Source: Batillaria attramentaria
Lineage: Eukaryota > Mollusca > Gastropoda > Batillariidae
Assembly: GCA_018292915.2 (NCBI GenBank)
Contig: JACVVK020000038.1
Span: 2,493,501 to 2,557,500 of the forward strand
Length of the DNA: 64,000 nucleotides
Reading direction: 5' to 3'
Part shown: one piece after another, positions 32,536-44,600 of the stretch
Layout of the letters: the number at the start of each line of letters is the position of its first letter
How positions within the stretch are numbered: the stretch's first letter is position 1
Notes under the pieces: model-generated
Databases searched by the model: none
The model's input: only the letters and a program-made list of their open reading frames with translations
What the model was told of the DNA's origin: nothing
Program-made: the position numbers and the translations under genes

Positions 32536-33849
32536 TGAACTTCCGAGCCCTCCGTGGACTCCACCCATGACCTGGGAGGAACACCGCTGGAGCTGGCGCA
32601 GAGTTGGGGCAGAATAAAAAAGATACCATGTCGGTATCTCTCTACAGCGTATGTGTGGAAATGTGTGATATTGACCAGTTCAGCCGGAGCTGAGTTTGTA
32701 AACGACAAAGTTTGTAGCACACATTTGCAAGTAACTGCGCAAAGGGCTTGGCTAATTCGAGCCTGCGACAATCCCCTCCCTAGATATCGACGTCAGACGC
32801 ACGGGAGGTACCTGGCCAAGTCATCAAATCCCAATCAAACCTCCACACAAAAGCGAAAGCAGAAGTCTGATGAACGGTAATTAGCTCCCTTGACGCGCTC
32901 TTCCGGGGGGAGTTACGCAATGTCGTCCCGGACGTGCTCCGCAGTAAATAAAAGCAGATTATGCAAGTACACAGCGGCGTTTTTGTTTTTTGGGTTTTTT
33001 TTTTTCGACACTGCGTTGAGAGGCAGTGTTTTTCACGCACATGATTAGTGTGTGTGTGTGTGTGGGGGGGGGGGGGTTGTTGGTTTTTCCCCACGGACTT
33101 TGATATCTCAGGCTGAACGAACTTCCTGTGTCTTGGAATCCTTGTCGCATCATTTCGTCCGTTTGATGTATGGCATATTTCTGCATGGCTTTGCAATGAC
33201 CCCTCCCTCTCCACCACCCCACCACCACCCCCACCCCCACCCCGCCTTTCCCGCCCTTACCCCTTTGCAAAGGGCAAAAATGCCTACGCAATACATGACC
33301 TGAGTCTGAGTCTGAGTCACGTTTGTCATATCATTAATTTTCTGTGCCACCGTCGACAATGCTCAGGACAAATGTGACGGCCTCCCACACACGAGGACAA
33401 AGTCGCCCAGCTGCTTTTAAGAAAATTGAAGAAAAAAAACTTGGTGGTAGGTCAAATTTACCGAGTTTCAGATGTTCTCATTTTCGTGACCTAATACAAC
33501 TAACGACTTAATACAACGTCTATGAAAATGTCAAGGCTGAATGTGTAGCTCATGAACATGTTAAACGCGATCATGTAATAACCACTCCATATCGGCATGA
33601 TTGCCACGTCACACTAGCTTACCTGCTATTTTTTCAACATGGCCGCTTTTCACCAACACCTTTCAACAAACATATCTCAGGCTTGCACCACGCTACAGAA
33701 ATGATTTTTACATCAAAAGAAAGCTCACTTTTTTAACTTTTCAATGATACCAATAACGCACTATATCCAAAAATCACCCTTTGTCCTACCTTTGTGAGAG
33801 CCCATCACATTAGTCCTATACTTTGACGGTCAACAATTTTTTTTTAAAA
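32536..33849. other. No confident gene
   Basis: A plus-strand frame at 32554-32880 starts at GTG and ends in a basic tail, with AATAAA 65 bp downstream. No domain or splice support. G and CCA tracts at 33052-33240. Confidence 0.4.
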
Positions 33850-34058
33850 ATACTTTATTATCCCTTTCGGGAAATTCGGGCTGCTTCCCCCGTGGGAAGC
33901 GCGTTGCCGCGGTGCAGCGCCACCCAATACCTATCCTATATTTTTTTTTAACAATTGTGCTGGGGGATGAAAGCCGGATAACCCGGAGAGAAACCCCCGA
34001 TGAACAGCCCGGTAGCCAAGAAAAACCGGTATCACATATCACAAGCTCGACCTCCAGC
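33850..34058 (-). mobile_element. SINE-C copy 1
   Basis: Family description: a tRNA-like head (GAGCGGTGGTCTAATAGGTAGCGC and GGGTTCGACCCC), then GTGATACCGGTTTTTCC, a CTCTCCGGGTAATCCGG block shared with SINE-B, and a 3' part GGGAAGCAGCCCGAATTTCC. This copy lacks the head and abuts a SINE-D fragment. Confidence 0.82.
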
Positions 34059-34127
34059 CCTGCGGCGCCATGAACATTTCAGTAGAGATGGATACGTACG
34101 CTGAGGTGAAGTCCACCATACCATAAC
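34037..34127 (-). mobile_element. SINE-D 3' fragment
   Basis: CCTCCAGCCCTGCGGCGCC to GGTGAAGTCCACCATA, joined to SINE-C copy 1. Confidence 0.65.
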
Positions 34128-34554
34128 CTACCAGAAATAAACATATGTTGACAATAACACCCAACCCTCGATAGGTTATCGGTCAAACCGAAAGAACTGG
34201 AGAAAAACAAGGAAATTCTGAAGCCTCTCGGAACGCATTGCCAAACGCAGACTGCGCTCAGAGATCTATACAAGTAAATCTATATACATATATATGTAAG
34301 TGTGCAGACATACATAAAAGAGTACACCGATCGAAAGTGTTGCAGGTGTAATGCTATAAATAACAAATCGTTGTAACGATCTCGGGAAACGCTCTTGGAA
34401 AACCGTTCAGTACCGGTCCTATTGATGTGTTTTGAAGCCAGTTGGGTTGGTTGTGAATGGTTCATAACAAATGTCCTTGTTTATCGGCAGACGTGGGTGT
34501 TTAACGTAGCGTGTCTTTTGTGTTAAACAGGGTAATTCCGTCTTTGCCAGGCAA
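34128..34554. other. No gene seen
   Basis: Unique-looking AT-rich DNA with (TATA)n near 34280. Confidence 0.5.
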
Positions 34555-34612
34555 ACTTACGTTTTGGAACAGTTTCGCTCATGAGTGCGCCTAAACGCTC
34601 GAAGTACTATAT

Positions 34613-34615
34613 CTT

Positions 34616-34697
<82 letters not shown>

Positions 34698-35037
34698 TGT
34701 GTGTGGGGGGGGGGGGATTTTTAAAGCTTAGATGTGGTGGCACTGATGTGATATTTTAAGGAATATTTTAAGGTGTATATTTATAAGTTTTAATGTGTTG
34801 TATCTAATTTTATACTCCTACTGCTGTGATATGTATGGTTTGATTATTGATTATTTTGTTTGAGTGATTTTAATGTACTGTCTTATGTTTTTATGACCAC
34901 CACACCCTAATTTCCCCAAAGGGGATTGCTTGCGCGGCGTAAAGCCCCAAATAACTAACTAACTAACCCAAAGGGGATAATAAAGATTTATTGAATTGAA
35001 TTGAATTGAATTGAATTGAATTGAATTGAATTGAATT
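34613..35037 (+). mobile_element. LINE-like 3' end with (TTGAA)n tail, nested in repeat J
   Basis: A (GT)n tract and G run are followed by about 270 bp of AT-rich 3' UTR-like sequence, then CCCCAAAGGGGATAATAAAG and eleven or so TTGAA units. The micro-retroposon at 34927 lies inside it. Confidence 0.72.
34927..34966 (+). mobile_element. Ultrashort retroposon, 5'-truncated (40 bp), with perfect 12-bp target duplication
   Basis: CCCAAAGGGGAT at 34915-34926 is repeated at 34967-34978. Between them is TGCTTGCGCGGCGTAAAGCC and a (AACT)n tail: the right half of the hairpin unit only. It sits inside the 3' end of a LINE-like element. Confidence 0.8.
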
Positions 35038-35305
35038 GTGCAGCTGTTAATGCGATACAATGTTGTTAACACTTTGCGCGAACGGTTGCAACATTCAAAT
35101 TCTACGACCGTTGTTACACTACTGGAGCGCTCGGTGTGATCGCTGCCTCATCGAGTACGCTTCTGTTGGCTCAGTGCCAGCATTACAGACGCTGTCACTG
35201 TCCAGGTGTCTAAGTGGTGTGATGATAGATACGACGAAAACAGCTCAGAACGATCTGTGAGCATTAAATGGTAGCATCAGCCTCTGTCAATGTTTATCCT
35301 GCGGG

Positions 35306-35785
35306 CGTAAGGACACAAACTGAGCGTGAAGTCATGTGCAGTGTTTATTTGGAGAACCCTGTTTGGCGAGTGTGCTAGTTTGTAATGATTTTTGTTGTCA
35401 TGAAAAAGCGTGATTTACGTGATTTTTTTTATTTTTATTTTGCAAGCCAAGGTGCATGCCGAGGGGCCGCAACAAGAGGCAAGCTGCCGTTGAAGTTGGG
35501 ACTTTTTGCACTGGAGAGTGGCGAAAGCGACGCGCGCGGATTTGGATGAAGCGCCTGTCTGGCCTAAACTAAAAAAAGTAGACTAGCATTAGTCCAGTGA
35601 GGCCTGGGCGGAGCAGAGACATTTAAATTGTTTTGAACTCCTGTCAGGTGCGTGCCCTTTAATGACCTGTCCATGGAAATTTTTGTTCGTAGACTGACGC
35701 ATCTTTAGGGATGACTATGATGCCTGTGGCTAATAGAGAATATACAGTCATTTTGAGACCTCGTGCATTTGTGGTATTTGGCCTG
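35306..35785 (-). repeat. Repeat H copy 3
   Basis: Same extent and orientation as copy 2, from GTAAGGACACAAACTGAGCG to GTGGTATTTGGCC. Confidence 0.82.
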
Positions 35786-35905
35786 CAGTTCAAATCAAAT
35801 CAAAACAAATCAAATCATCTTTATTGTCCAGTTAAAAACCGGAAAATTTTCTTTTGGTGCTCGCTCTGTACAATATAAAATACGGTTAAGAATGTCACAC
35901 TACAT
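35786..35905 (-). mobile_element. Retroposon 3' end with (TTTGA)n-type tail
   Basis: On the minus strand: CCGGTTTTTAACTGGACAAT then AAAGATGATTTGATTTG. Same terminal sequence as 11781, different repeat unit. Confidence 0.72.
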
Positions 35906-36007
35906 AAAAGACTAAAAATTTCAGTGAAAGTGCAGAGCGGGGGACCAAGGGTCAGCAAAACAAGAGTTGCGCCTCTTCCACAGTTTCGAAATTCAGTGCA
36001 TAAGTAA

Positions 36008-36479
36008 TAGGGATATTCCGATTCGGGTGGGCCGAACCGGTTTTCGAATTGCGATTTCACGACAAAACCGGGTTTTTTGTTTGTTTGTTTGTTTGTTTGT
36101 TTGTTTGTTTGTTTTTTTCGGCGATTTACCGCGAACCTGGTGACCTTTGAGGGGAGGCAACCCCGAGTAAGCTTCAATGGCTCCATCTGTCAGAATTGTT
36201 CCGCCAACTTCTTTCACAAAAAAAACAAAAAAAACTTTTCCAGACTGCTGATTTCCCTCTCGGATTTTCGACGAGACGTTCACGTTGTTGAAGTTGTTCT
36301 GCCATTTTTTCAGTAGATAGCGACAAGAGTTATGCCCCTTTTATAACTTCGGCAATGTCCGGAAAGGTTCCGGAAGTTGCCGAGTGAATCGCGATTCGAG
36401 CGTCGAACCGGTTTATTGAATCGTCCAAAAACTAAATCGTGTTTTTTTTTCCGGTTTTCGATTAATCGGCACATCCCTA
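36008..36479. mobile_element. hAT-type MITE with 8-bp target duplication
   Basis: Termini TAGGGATATTCCGATT and (reverse complement of the right end) TAGGGATGTGCCGATT match at 14 of 16 positions. They are flanked by perfect ATAAGTAA at 36000-36007 and 36480-36487. An 8-bp duplication and a TAGGG terminus fit the hAT superfamily. No transposase is present. The interior carries a (GTTT)n tract at 36078-36114 and several ACCGGTT motifs. Confidence 0.8.
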
Positions 36480-36539
36480 ATAAGTAACCCGTGGTGAACA
36501 GTGCATCAGTAGACAACGCTTTCGACTTCTGCAGATGTC

Positions 36540-37150
36540 TTACTGAGCGGCAGTCACCGCTGTCAGGTCAAAAGAACACCAACCCACGAAGCCTCAAAAT
36601 ACATACATGTATATTCCCCATTAGCCTCAAGCATCATTGTTACCCCTTTCCGCTCAGGCCTCACTGGAGTAATGCTAGTCTACTTTCTGTTCAGGCCAGA
36701 AAGCCACTTCACCCAAATCCACTCACGTCAACTATGCCTCTCTTCTGTGCAAAAAAAAAATGTCCCAGCTTCGCTGACAGCTTGCCTCCTCTTGCTACCT
36801 CCCTGCCATACACCTTGCCCTACCAAATTAACAACAACAAAAAATCACGAAAATCACGCTTTTTCGTGACAGGCCTCACTGGAGAAATGCTAGTCTACTT
36901 TCTGTTCAGGCCAGAAAGCCACTTCACCGAAATCCACTCACGTCAACTATGCCTCTCTTCTGTGAAAAAAAAAAAAAAAAAGTCCCAGCTTCGCTGACAG
37001 CTTGCCTCCTCTTGCTACCTCCCTGGCATACACCTTGCCCTACCAAATTAAAAAAAAAATCACGAAAATCGCGCTTTTCCGTGACAACAGCAATCACTAC
37101 AAAGTAGAATACTCGCAAAACAGGGTCCTTCAGGCAAACACTGCACTTCA
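36540..37150 (+). repeat. Repeat H copy 4, with internal tandem duplication
   Basis: Its middle third is present twice: about 36650-36870 and 36870-37095, each starting at AGGCCTCACTGGAG. This suggests unequal exchange or a double insertion. Confidence 0.82.
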
Positions 37151-37169
37151 TTGCTCTACTCGCAATTTG

Positions 37170-37392
37170 TGTCATTCCGCCTCACGGCGAGGCGTTCGTG
37201 GGTTCAGCCGGAGGTCGAGCTGTGGTATGTAATATCGACTGTCCTACATCACCGGTTGTTCATCGGGGGGTTCTTCTCCGGGTTTTCTGCCTCAGAAAAA
37301 GAGAAACTAGGTGGGTGGGTGGTGCTGCACCCGCAGCGGCGCGCTTTCCCCTGGGGAAGCAACCCGAATTTCCTGAAAGGAATGATTAACGT
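37170..37392 (+). mobile_element. SINE-C copy 2
   Basis: A diverged copy from the B-box region (GTGGGTTCAGCCGGAGGTCG) to CCCGAATTTCCTGAAAGG. Confidence 0.78.
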
Positions 37393-37453
37393 GACAGAAA
37401 AGTGGGAGCAGGAACGATGCCCTTGTGAATATTTCGTATATGTTGTATTAAGG

Positions 37454-37454
<1 letters not shown>

Positions 37455-37484
<30 letters not shown>

Positions 37485-37512
37485 GCTGTTGTTGTTGATG
37501 TTGTTGTTGTTG
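37455..37512. repeat. (GTT)n
   Basis: About 18 units with two interruptions. Confidence 0.92.
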
Positions 37513-37514
37513 GT

Positions 37515-37730
37515 AATAATAAACTAATAATAATTATAATAATGACAATAACAATCGCATTGATATCGGCGCTTTATCCCATATATCTGGTTCAAAGTGC
37601 CGCGAGCTAAACCCAACACGCACGCTCACGTGAATCACACACATTCTCTCAGACACTGGACGTGAACACATGACAATCACGTGTTGCCAAGGGCAAGCTC
37701 AGCAAATTGAAGTTTCGGAATTTTAGACGG
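37515..37730 (-). mobile_element. SINE-B copy 6, 5'-truncated
   Basis: The (ATT)n tail and terminal stem are on the left, with one CACGTG pair. It ends at the GAAGTTTCGGAATTTTA block. Confidence 0.85.
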
Positions 37731-37927
37731 TTCCTTGACGGCTCATACTGCAGCAAACACGAGTAGAATCAAAGTGCAACACTCCCACTATGCCAAAAAA
37801 AAAAAAATAATAATAATAATCCATGCCAAGCATGGAAATTATTTATGATTTTTGTTTTACAGAGACCACTGGTGTCGAACCCCAAACTTACTTGGTAAGA
37901 ATCAAGTTAACCTTTTGGCATTCTGGG

Positions 37928-38201
37928 CCCGCATGTAAGACTCGAGGTTAATTTAACCCACGGCTACGGGCCTAACCCAGACCTGGACAAAAGACACCAA
38001 AAGACACCCCTAAATTAAATAGAAAAAGGAGGCGAAGAAAGAAATCCTTCTCTAAAGTCTTAGGCACCATGGTGGAATGGACCCGCTTCCTGATTTAAAA
38101 TACAAACAACAGAAATTTTAACCCTAGAGCTAGTTTAGTTCGAGGTTAGACCTTAACCCGAGGCTAAAACCCCTAACCTCGACTTTTACATGCGGGCCCT
38201 G
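37928..38201 (+). mobile_element. MITE-E copy 3
   Basis: Full length, with the GGGCCCGCATGTAA terminus at both ends. Confidence 0.86.
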
Positions 38202-38245
38202 TTTTTTGTTGTTGTTGTTTCTTTCTTTCTTTCTTTCTTTCTTTC

Positions 38246-39057
38246 GCCGACAGTCATTTTGGTAACTGATAACATCGTGTCTTTTTGCGCTCCATGCGCC
38301 ATCTGAGTCGACTAATTACTTTCCAGTTATGCTGCTTAAAGTATCTATGTGCGTGTCTCGTGTCCGACAACGTTGTGAAAAACTTTCCATCGAACGCTCT
38401 AAAATTCCATGCACCAAAATCAGTGACTTGTATCAAGATATAACGTCACGGGCCATTATGACGTCTCAAGTTAATATGTAGTACTCTTAAAGCTTGCTTT
38501 TGCACCGACGTTGCGACCCAGCTTCGACTCGAAGCGCTGATTGGTTGGTCGGTTCAGAGCAAAATTCGGCGCTATCCATAAAAAAAAAATCACTGTAGAA
38601 AAAAGAAAAAAAGAAAAAAATCTCTATTATTAGAAGCTGAATAGTTCTAAGGAAAAAAAAAAACAACCCAAAAAATACAAACGGTCACGATACCCAAATG
38701 GAACATCACCTTGGAACCTAATGGCCGTGCTTCGTCAGTTGCATTTTCCCCCATAATTCAACGCGCGCATAGTTTATTTAAGAGGGCACCGGAAAGGACA
38801 TTTTCTTCTATAGTTCAACTTTCCTTCATCAGTATCGAATGAGTAAAAACCCGAGATTGCAATCAGCAATCTGAAAGGTCGCCCACAATTCAGCAGAAGC
38901 GACAAACAGCATTGCCCGCCTGTTGGAAATACGATCCGACTGTTTTTCTCCAGCTTCTAGACTAACTCAGGCCTAACACTGGAAAGATGGTCGCTACCAC
39001 ACAATCACGATGTCCCTACACTATGAAGAGAGTGTCCGCGTCCCTGCGTGACTGTTG
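38246..39057. other. No gene seen
   Basis: A (TTTC)n edge lies at 38220-38245; otherwise nothing recognisable. Confidence 0.5.
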
Positions 39058-39296
39058 GAAATAAGCGACATGGGGTTGTTGCCCCACCATCCCCTGGCCT
39101 GCCCACTACATGATAAGACTGGTTAAAAAGAACAAGTCACTGCACACCAGTAGCAGCCACTTCAAGCCACTATAACGCAAGGCGCGGGTCTTCTCCGCTA
39201 GGCGCGAGACTGCGTACTAGTGGCTTCAAGTGGCTTCTAGTGATCTGAAGATTTCAAGAAAAAATGCGGTCTTTGTATGGGCTGTTAAGAGTTAAA
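39058..39296 (-). mobile_element. Foldback MITE-P copy 4
   Basis: Arms GCCACTTCAAGCCACTA and TAGTGGCTTCAAGTGGC, ending TTAAGAGTTAAAC. Confidence 0.82.
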
Positions 39297-39507
39297 CAGT
39301 TGGGCGTTGTATTTTTCGTAATCGGGTGACACCTCGTCGTGAAAACTCTATATCAATCTTTCGAAATGACAGTGCAGTGGATGCAAAGCGTCTGCAGTGA
39401 CAGCGAGAATTGTAAGAAGAGGAAACACCGATGAGAGAGTATTTGACACTGAGGTCGGAAACTCAGCACACCAGTTGCTGAAGCACGTTTCTATACGTTG
39501 TCATTTC

Positions 39508-39511
<4 letters not shown>

Positions 39512-39571
<60 letters not shown>
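39512..39571. repeat. (CT)n
   Basis: Thirty uninterrupted units. Confidence 0.95.
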
Positions 39572-39573
<2 letters not shown>

Positions 39574-39594
39574 CCATTGTAGTCTTTTGTTTTT

Positions 39595-39680
39595 GTAGCA
39601 ACGGCTGATTGAAAAATAATCATTGTTTGGTTAAATCACTTCCGTTGGAAAATAAAGTTTGTTCGTTCGTTCGTTCGTTC
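39595..39680 (+). mobile_element. Retroposon 3' end: hairpin, AATAAA, (GTTC)n
   Basis: AGCAACGGCTGATTG ... CACTTCCGTTGGAAAATAAAG followed by five GTTC/GTTCG units. Confidence 0.72.
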
Positions 39681-39751
39681 TCTCTCTCCCCCGCCCCCCC
39701 CTCCCTCCTACATTCCTGTAGCTTATTGATCTTTCTTTCCTCACTAATATT

Positions 39752-39754
<3 letters not shown>

Positions 39755-39818
<64 letters not shown>

Positions 39819-39832
39819 TCTCTCTCTGTGTC

Positions 39833-39901
<69 letters not shown>
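39755..39901. repeat. (GT)n ... (CT)n
   Basis: GT to 39817, a TCTG spacer, then CT to 39901. Confidence 0.94.
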
Positions 39902-40580
<679 letters not shown>

Positions 40581-40611
40581 GTGCGTGTGTTTATACTTCA
40601 CGAAACTGATT

Positions 40612-40830
40612 AAAGTGACGTTGACAGTGGTAAACATGACGTTGAAAGTAATGAACATAACGTTGAAAGTAATGAACATAACGTTGAAAGTAATGAACAT
40701 GACGTTGAAAGTAATAAACATGACGCTGAAAGTAATTAAAAATGACACTGAAAGCGATAATATTGACGCTGAATGCGATACACGCGTAAAAACGACAGTG
40801 AAAGTGATAAACACGACGCTGAAAGTAACT
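40612..40830. repeat. 21-bp minisatellite
   Basis: About ten units of AACGTTGAAAGTAATGAACA, increasingly diverged to the right. One frame reads as a heptapeptide (TLKVMNI) for about 60 residues, simply because the period is a multiple of three. Confidence 0.86.
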
Positions 40831-42038
40831 GACAGACAAGGATTAACCACGTTCGGGAGAGTCGATTTCTTTTTTCAGGAAAACACGTTTATTCTGACAG
40901 TGACGCATACGTCGATTCTGAAGGTGTTAATTCCTGTTAATTTCTCACAAACAGGTGCGTCAGATGCGAGTGCGCCAAAGCAACAGCTGTATTTACACGG
41001 GGGAATACCATGTGACCTGAAGGTGTACAAAGGGAACAGAATTTACGAGGAGAAGGCATCTATCACTGGTGAGAGATGACAAAATATCAGTTTTCCTGCT
41101 GAGAAGCGGCGCTATTTCTGTAGAGTTTTTGTTTGTTTGTTTGTTTGTTTGTTTGCTTGCTTTTTGTTGTTGTTTCTTTTTTCTTTTCTTTTTTTAAACA
41201 GTCTTTCTTCTTCTTTTTTCGGGGGGGTGGGGGGGGGGACCAGAAAAATTGTTATTTTCTAATTTCTTGCCTGACATCTGTTTTTCTGCAGGGGGAAAAC
41301 ACCAAGATTGTTGATTTCTCTGCAGAAAACCAGTTTGCGAGTGCCATTTTCTGGAGGAAAAAATAACCCGTTTTATGCAGAAAAACAAGATTGCTGATTT
41401 TTCTGCACAAAGCCTGCTACTTTGTCACATCTCGCCAATGATAGATGCCTTCTCCTCGCGTATTCCGTTCTTCTCGTACACCTTCAAGTCACCTGGTCCC
41501 CCCTCCCTCCCTCCGTGCATACTCAGCAACACAGCAACAAACGCAAACTCGCCGTTTCTGCTGAATCTTTTTAATTTAATCTTGACTTAAACCTGCTGCA
41601 GATCCCAAGATCCTCCGCAATATTCCACAAGGAAGTGTGAAAGCCTGACCAAAACACAAAGCTGTTTACATGCCTGGCGTGTCGTCTGGTTGAAATTCGG
41701 GTCAAAAACTTTTTGAGAAAAGGGTAAAATCGATGGGGTTTTGCGCGCACAGCCTATTTCACATAAATTTAAACGATTACCAAAAAAAAAAAAAAACGTG
41801 AGGAGCGTGTGGGTGTCAATTCGCTGTGCCCTCATACGACTTGTGCAATTGCAGTGTCGGGTTAAAGGAGCCTACTTCAAGATGAGAATCTTGCGTGTGT
41901 CGATAACTTTTTGTCTTTTTTTTTTTTCTTTAAAAAGGAGTGTTTCACATAGACGCAGCCACTATTGTGTCAGTGGGCTTCCCAAAAGTCTGTTTCAGAA
42001 GTTTGCAAACTAGAAATCTTGCCATTGACCCCCCATAT
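40831..42038. other. No gene seen
   Basis: Contains (TTTG)n at 41130-41160. The motif TTGNTGATTT(C/T)TCTGCA recurs twice near 41310-41410. No coding character. Confidence 0.48.
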
Positions 42039-42405
42039 GGGGCGGTCGGTGGTTTAGTGGTGAGGACTTCGTCACCACTGCGCGAGGTCAGGTCCGACAA
42101 AGGACTGAGGACAAAGAATATTTCCTTCTCGTATGTGGTACCGTTCATTCGGACCGATAGGGCTTTCCGGCTCCACCCACCCCACCCCCACCCCTATGTT
42201 CAGCTCACAAAATCTGAAAGTAAATACAATTCAAAAATTCCGAAACTTAAATTGCTGAGCTGACCCTTCGCACCACGTGACTGACATGCGTTCATGTCCA
42301 GTGTGTGAGAAAATGCGCGTGGTTCACGTAAGCGTGCGTGTCGGTTACAGTTTGCTGCGCTTTGAGCCAGTTCTTGAAACTGGGTAAAGCGCCTCCACAA
42401 TACAC

Positions 42406-42436
<31 letters not shown>

Positions 42437-42437
42437 T
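42039..42437 (+). mobile_element. SINE-B copy 7
   Basis: The head is diverged (GGTGGTTTAGTGGTGAGGAC), the central block shortened, and the 3' half intact with an (ATT)n tail. Confidence 0.88.
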
Positions 42438-42948
42438 GTGACTTCTACCGCCTGCCTAAAATGAGAGTTCACCGCGGACCGCAAACCGACATAGCGCAGC
42501 GTGCCGAAGATATCAAGTGGGGCACCGCCTCCTCCTGTTGGACTTTAAGCGAGCGGTAGATGTGAAATCTGGACCATATCTTAGCAACGACAGGCCAGAA
42601 AAAAGTTCTAATTTTGCACACACACACCTTCGTGATTTCACGCTTTTCTCGTCGTAATCAGCTGTGGCTGATCTGTGACCTCCGAGCTTTTCACGTGTTG
42701 CTTTAACACGCTGACGAAATGACAGGGTTATTGATGGAAATCTGCGGCAGGCGCGTGCGTTTTCAGCAGATGTAACGATGAGATTTCGCAGCTTGAACTT
42801 GAAAATACATGTACGCTGCTGTGAGTGTTGCGGGTGCTGTCTATTTTGCGGTCGATACTGTCTGGGTATTTTAGGTCGAATAACGGCAGATAATAACTTA
42901 TCTACCCGCAGTTTCCTGCGGGGGCGCGCTCGCGTGAGTACGCACGCA

Positions 42949-42999
<51 letters not shown>

Positions 43000-43123
43000 C
43001 AGCAGGATTTCATTCTCTTATTTTATACATAATACCGTGCAAAAGAGAACACAAAGGACACAATTATGTTACACAGACGGCACAAACGCGACGTCCGCGT
43101 AAATCAAAGCTTTTAAATGGCAG
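42438..43123. other. No gene seen
   Basis: Minus-strand frames here run into the CGCA/CA tract; no domain recognised. Confidence 0.48.

Positions 43124-43201
<78 letters not shown>
43124..43201. repeat. (CA)n
   Basis: About 38 units, directly before SINE-A copy 11. A shorter CGCA/CA tract lies at 42942-42998. Confidence 0.94.
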
Positions 43202-43202
<1 letters not shown>

Positions 43203-43204
43203 GC

Positions 43205-43336
43205 TTGAGAGGAACCGGGATAGCCGAATGATAGAGCGTTGGACTCTCAATGCTCGGGTCGTGAGTTCGACTGACTCCCGGCTGGGGCCAAATATTTGTG
43301 CTGGCCTTTTTTTTCTCGTGGCCCCGTCTTTGATAT
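43205..43336 (+). mobile_element. SINE-A copy 11, 5' part (split by an insertion)
   Basis: The head and body run up to TTTGATAT; the remaining GATATCACCC...GTTAAAC resumes at 43494. Confidence 0.88.
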
Positions 43337-43490
43337 AATAATAATAATAATAATACACTCGTAGAGCGCGAAGTTCTGCTTAGAAAAGCACTCAATGCGA
43401 TTTTTGCTCACGCATACACACAACATTCACATGCACACATATCATAGTATACACATCAATACAGGCGGTGGAGTTTAAACTTAAAGATTA
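43337..43490. mobile_element. 154-bp insertion inside SINE-A copy 11
   Basis: It begins (AAT)n then ACTCGTAGAGCGCGAAG and ends near ACTTAAAGATTA. GATAT occurs on both sides. An (AAT)n edge fits the tail of a minus-strand retroposon of the GGCGC-hairpin type. Confidence 0.6.
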
Positions 43491-43548
43491 AAGATATCAC
43501 CCTTACGTGGTGGAAAAGGACGTTAAACTCCCAAACACGCACCCCACA
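43491..43548 (+). mobile_element. SINE-A copy 11, 3' part
   Basis: Continues with ACGTGGTGGAAAAGGACGTT and an (ACCC)-type tail. Confidence 0.88.
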
Positions 43549-43710
43549 ACCCCTACACAAGCTTCAATGCAGAGAGGTGCACACGCGAACACAGCCGTTG
43601 TCGGAACGCTATTGTCCCCTGTGGCGTATTTCTGTTGATTAGTCACTCAAACAGTGACAGACAACTCGTACCGCGCAGCCGCAGTGACAGCATGATGCTT
43701 GAACTCTTGG

Positions 43711-43879
43711 GGGTGGGTGGGTGTTTGGGAGTTTAACGTCCTTTTCCACCACATAGGGTGATATCAAAGACAGGGCAACGATGAAAAAGCCAGCACAAAT
43801 ATTTGGCCCCAGCCGGGATACGAACTCAAGACCCGAGCATTAGAAGTCCAACGCTCTACCACTCGACCACCCCGGCTCC
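43711..43879 (-). mobile_element. SINE-A copy 12
   Basis: Full length. Target duplication GCTTGAACTCTTGG (43697-43710) and GCTTGAACTCTCGG (43880-43893), 13 of 14 identical. Confidence 0.92.
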
Positions 43880-44204
43880 GCTTGAACTCTCGGTCAAAAC
43901 GCGACAACACATCAACAAGCTTAACATGTAGCTTGTTTTTCGCAAGCTATCACAAGCTATCTACTCCACTCCCCCCCCCCCCTTCTCCCCTTCTTCCCTC
44001 TCCCCTTACATACCCGTTCACCTACCTCCCGCCCTCCCACGTCTCGCACCCCCCCCCCCTCCCCCCAACTCTTCCCTGCCCGCCCCGTCGCCTCGCAAGT
44101 TCGATAATTGTCCTGTCTGCAAGTTGTTAAAATGTTAATCCAAAGCACTTTTTTTTTCTCCTGAAAAGTACGGCTGTTAATTCGACACCGAAATTACGCC
44201 TGGC

Positions 44205-44345
<141 letters not shown>

Positions 44346-44459
44346 ATTTCGTTGTTTTGTGTAGTACAACTTCTTTTGATATGGTCATATTTAGTAGTGG
44401 CAACGGCGGGTTCTAAAACTGACTGTTACGTCAAAATATCAACAGTTAGAACATAAAAA

Positions 44460-44480
44460 TTCATTTCATTTCATTTCATT

Positions 44481-44569
<89 letters not shown>

Positions 44570-44600
44570 TGTGTGTCTGTGTGTCTGTGTGTGTGTGTTA
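44460..44600. repeat. (TTTCA)n(CT)n(GT)n
   Basis: Four TTTCA units, then CT, then GT with TGTC variants. The pentamer start resembles a retroposon tail. Confidence 0.92.

Larger units (their letters stand above)
34555..35275 (+). repeat. Repeat J split by a LINE-like 3' end
   Basis: Parts 34555-34612 and 35038-35275 are colinear with the copy at 31445. The intervening 425 bp is an independent insertion. Confidence 0.8.

Noticed and set aside
32554..32880. Open frame of 108 codons with a downstream AATAAA
   Set aside because: Starts at GTG, has no domain, and AATAAA is frequent in this AT-rich DNA.
33360..33849. Possible promoter at CAACATGGCCGC near 33640
   Set aside because: A single YY1-like word in AT-rich sequence without other core elements.
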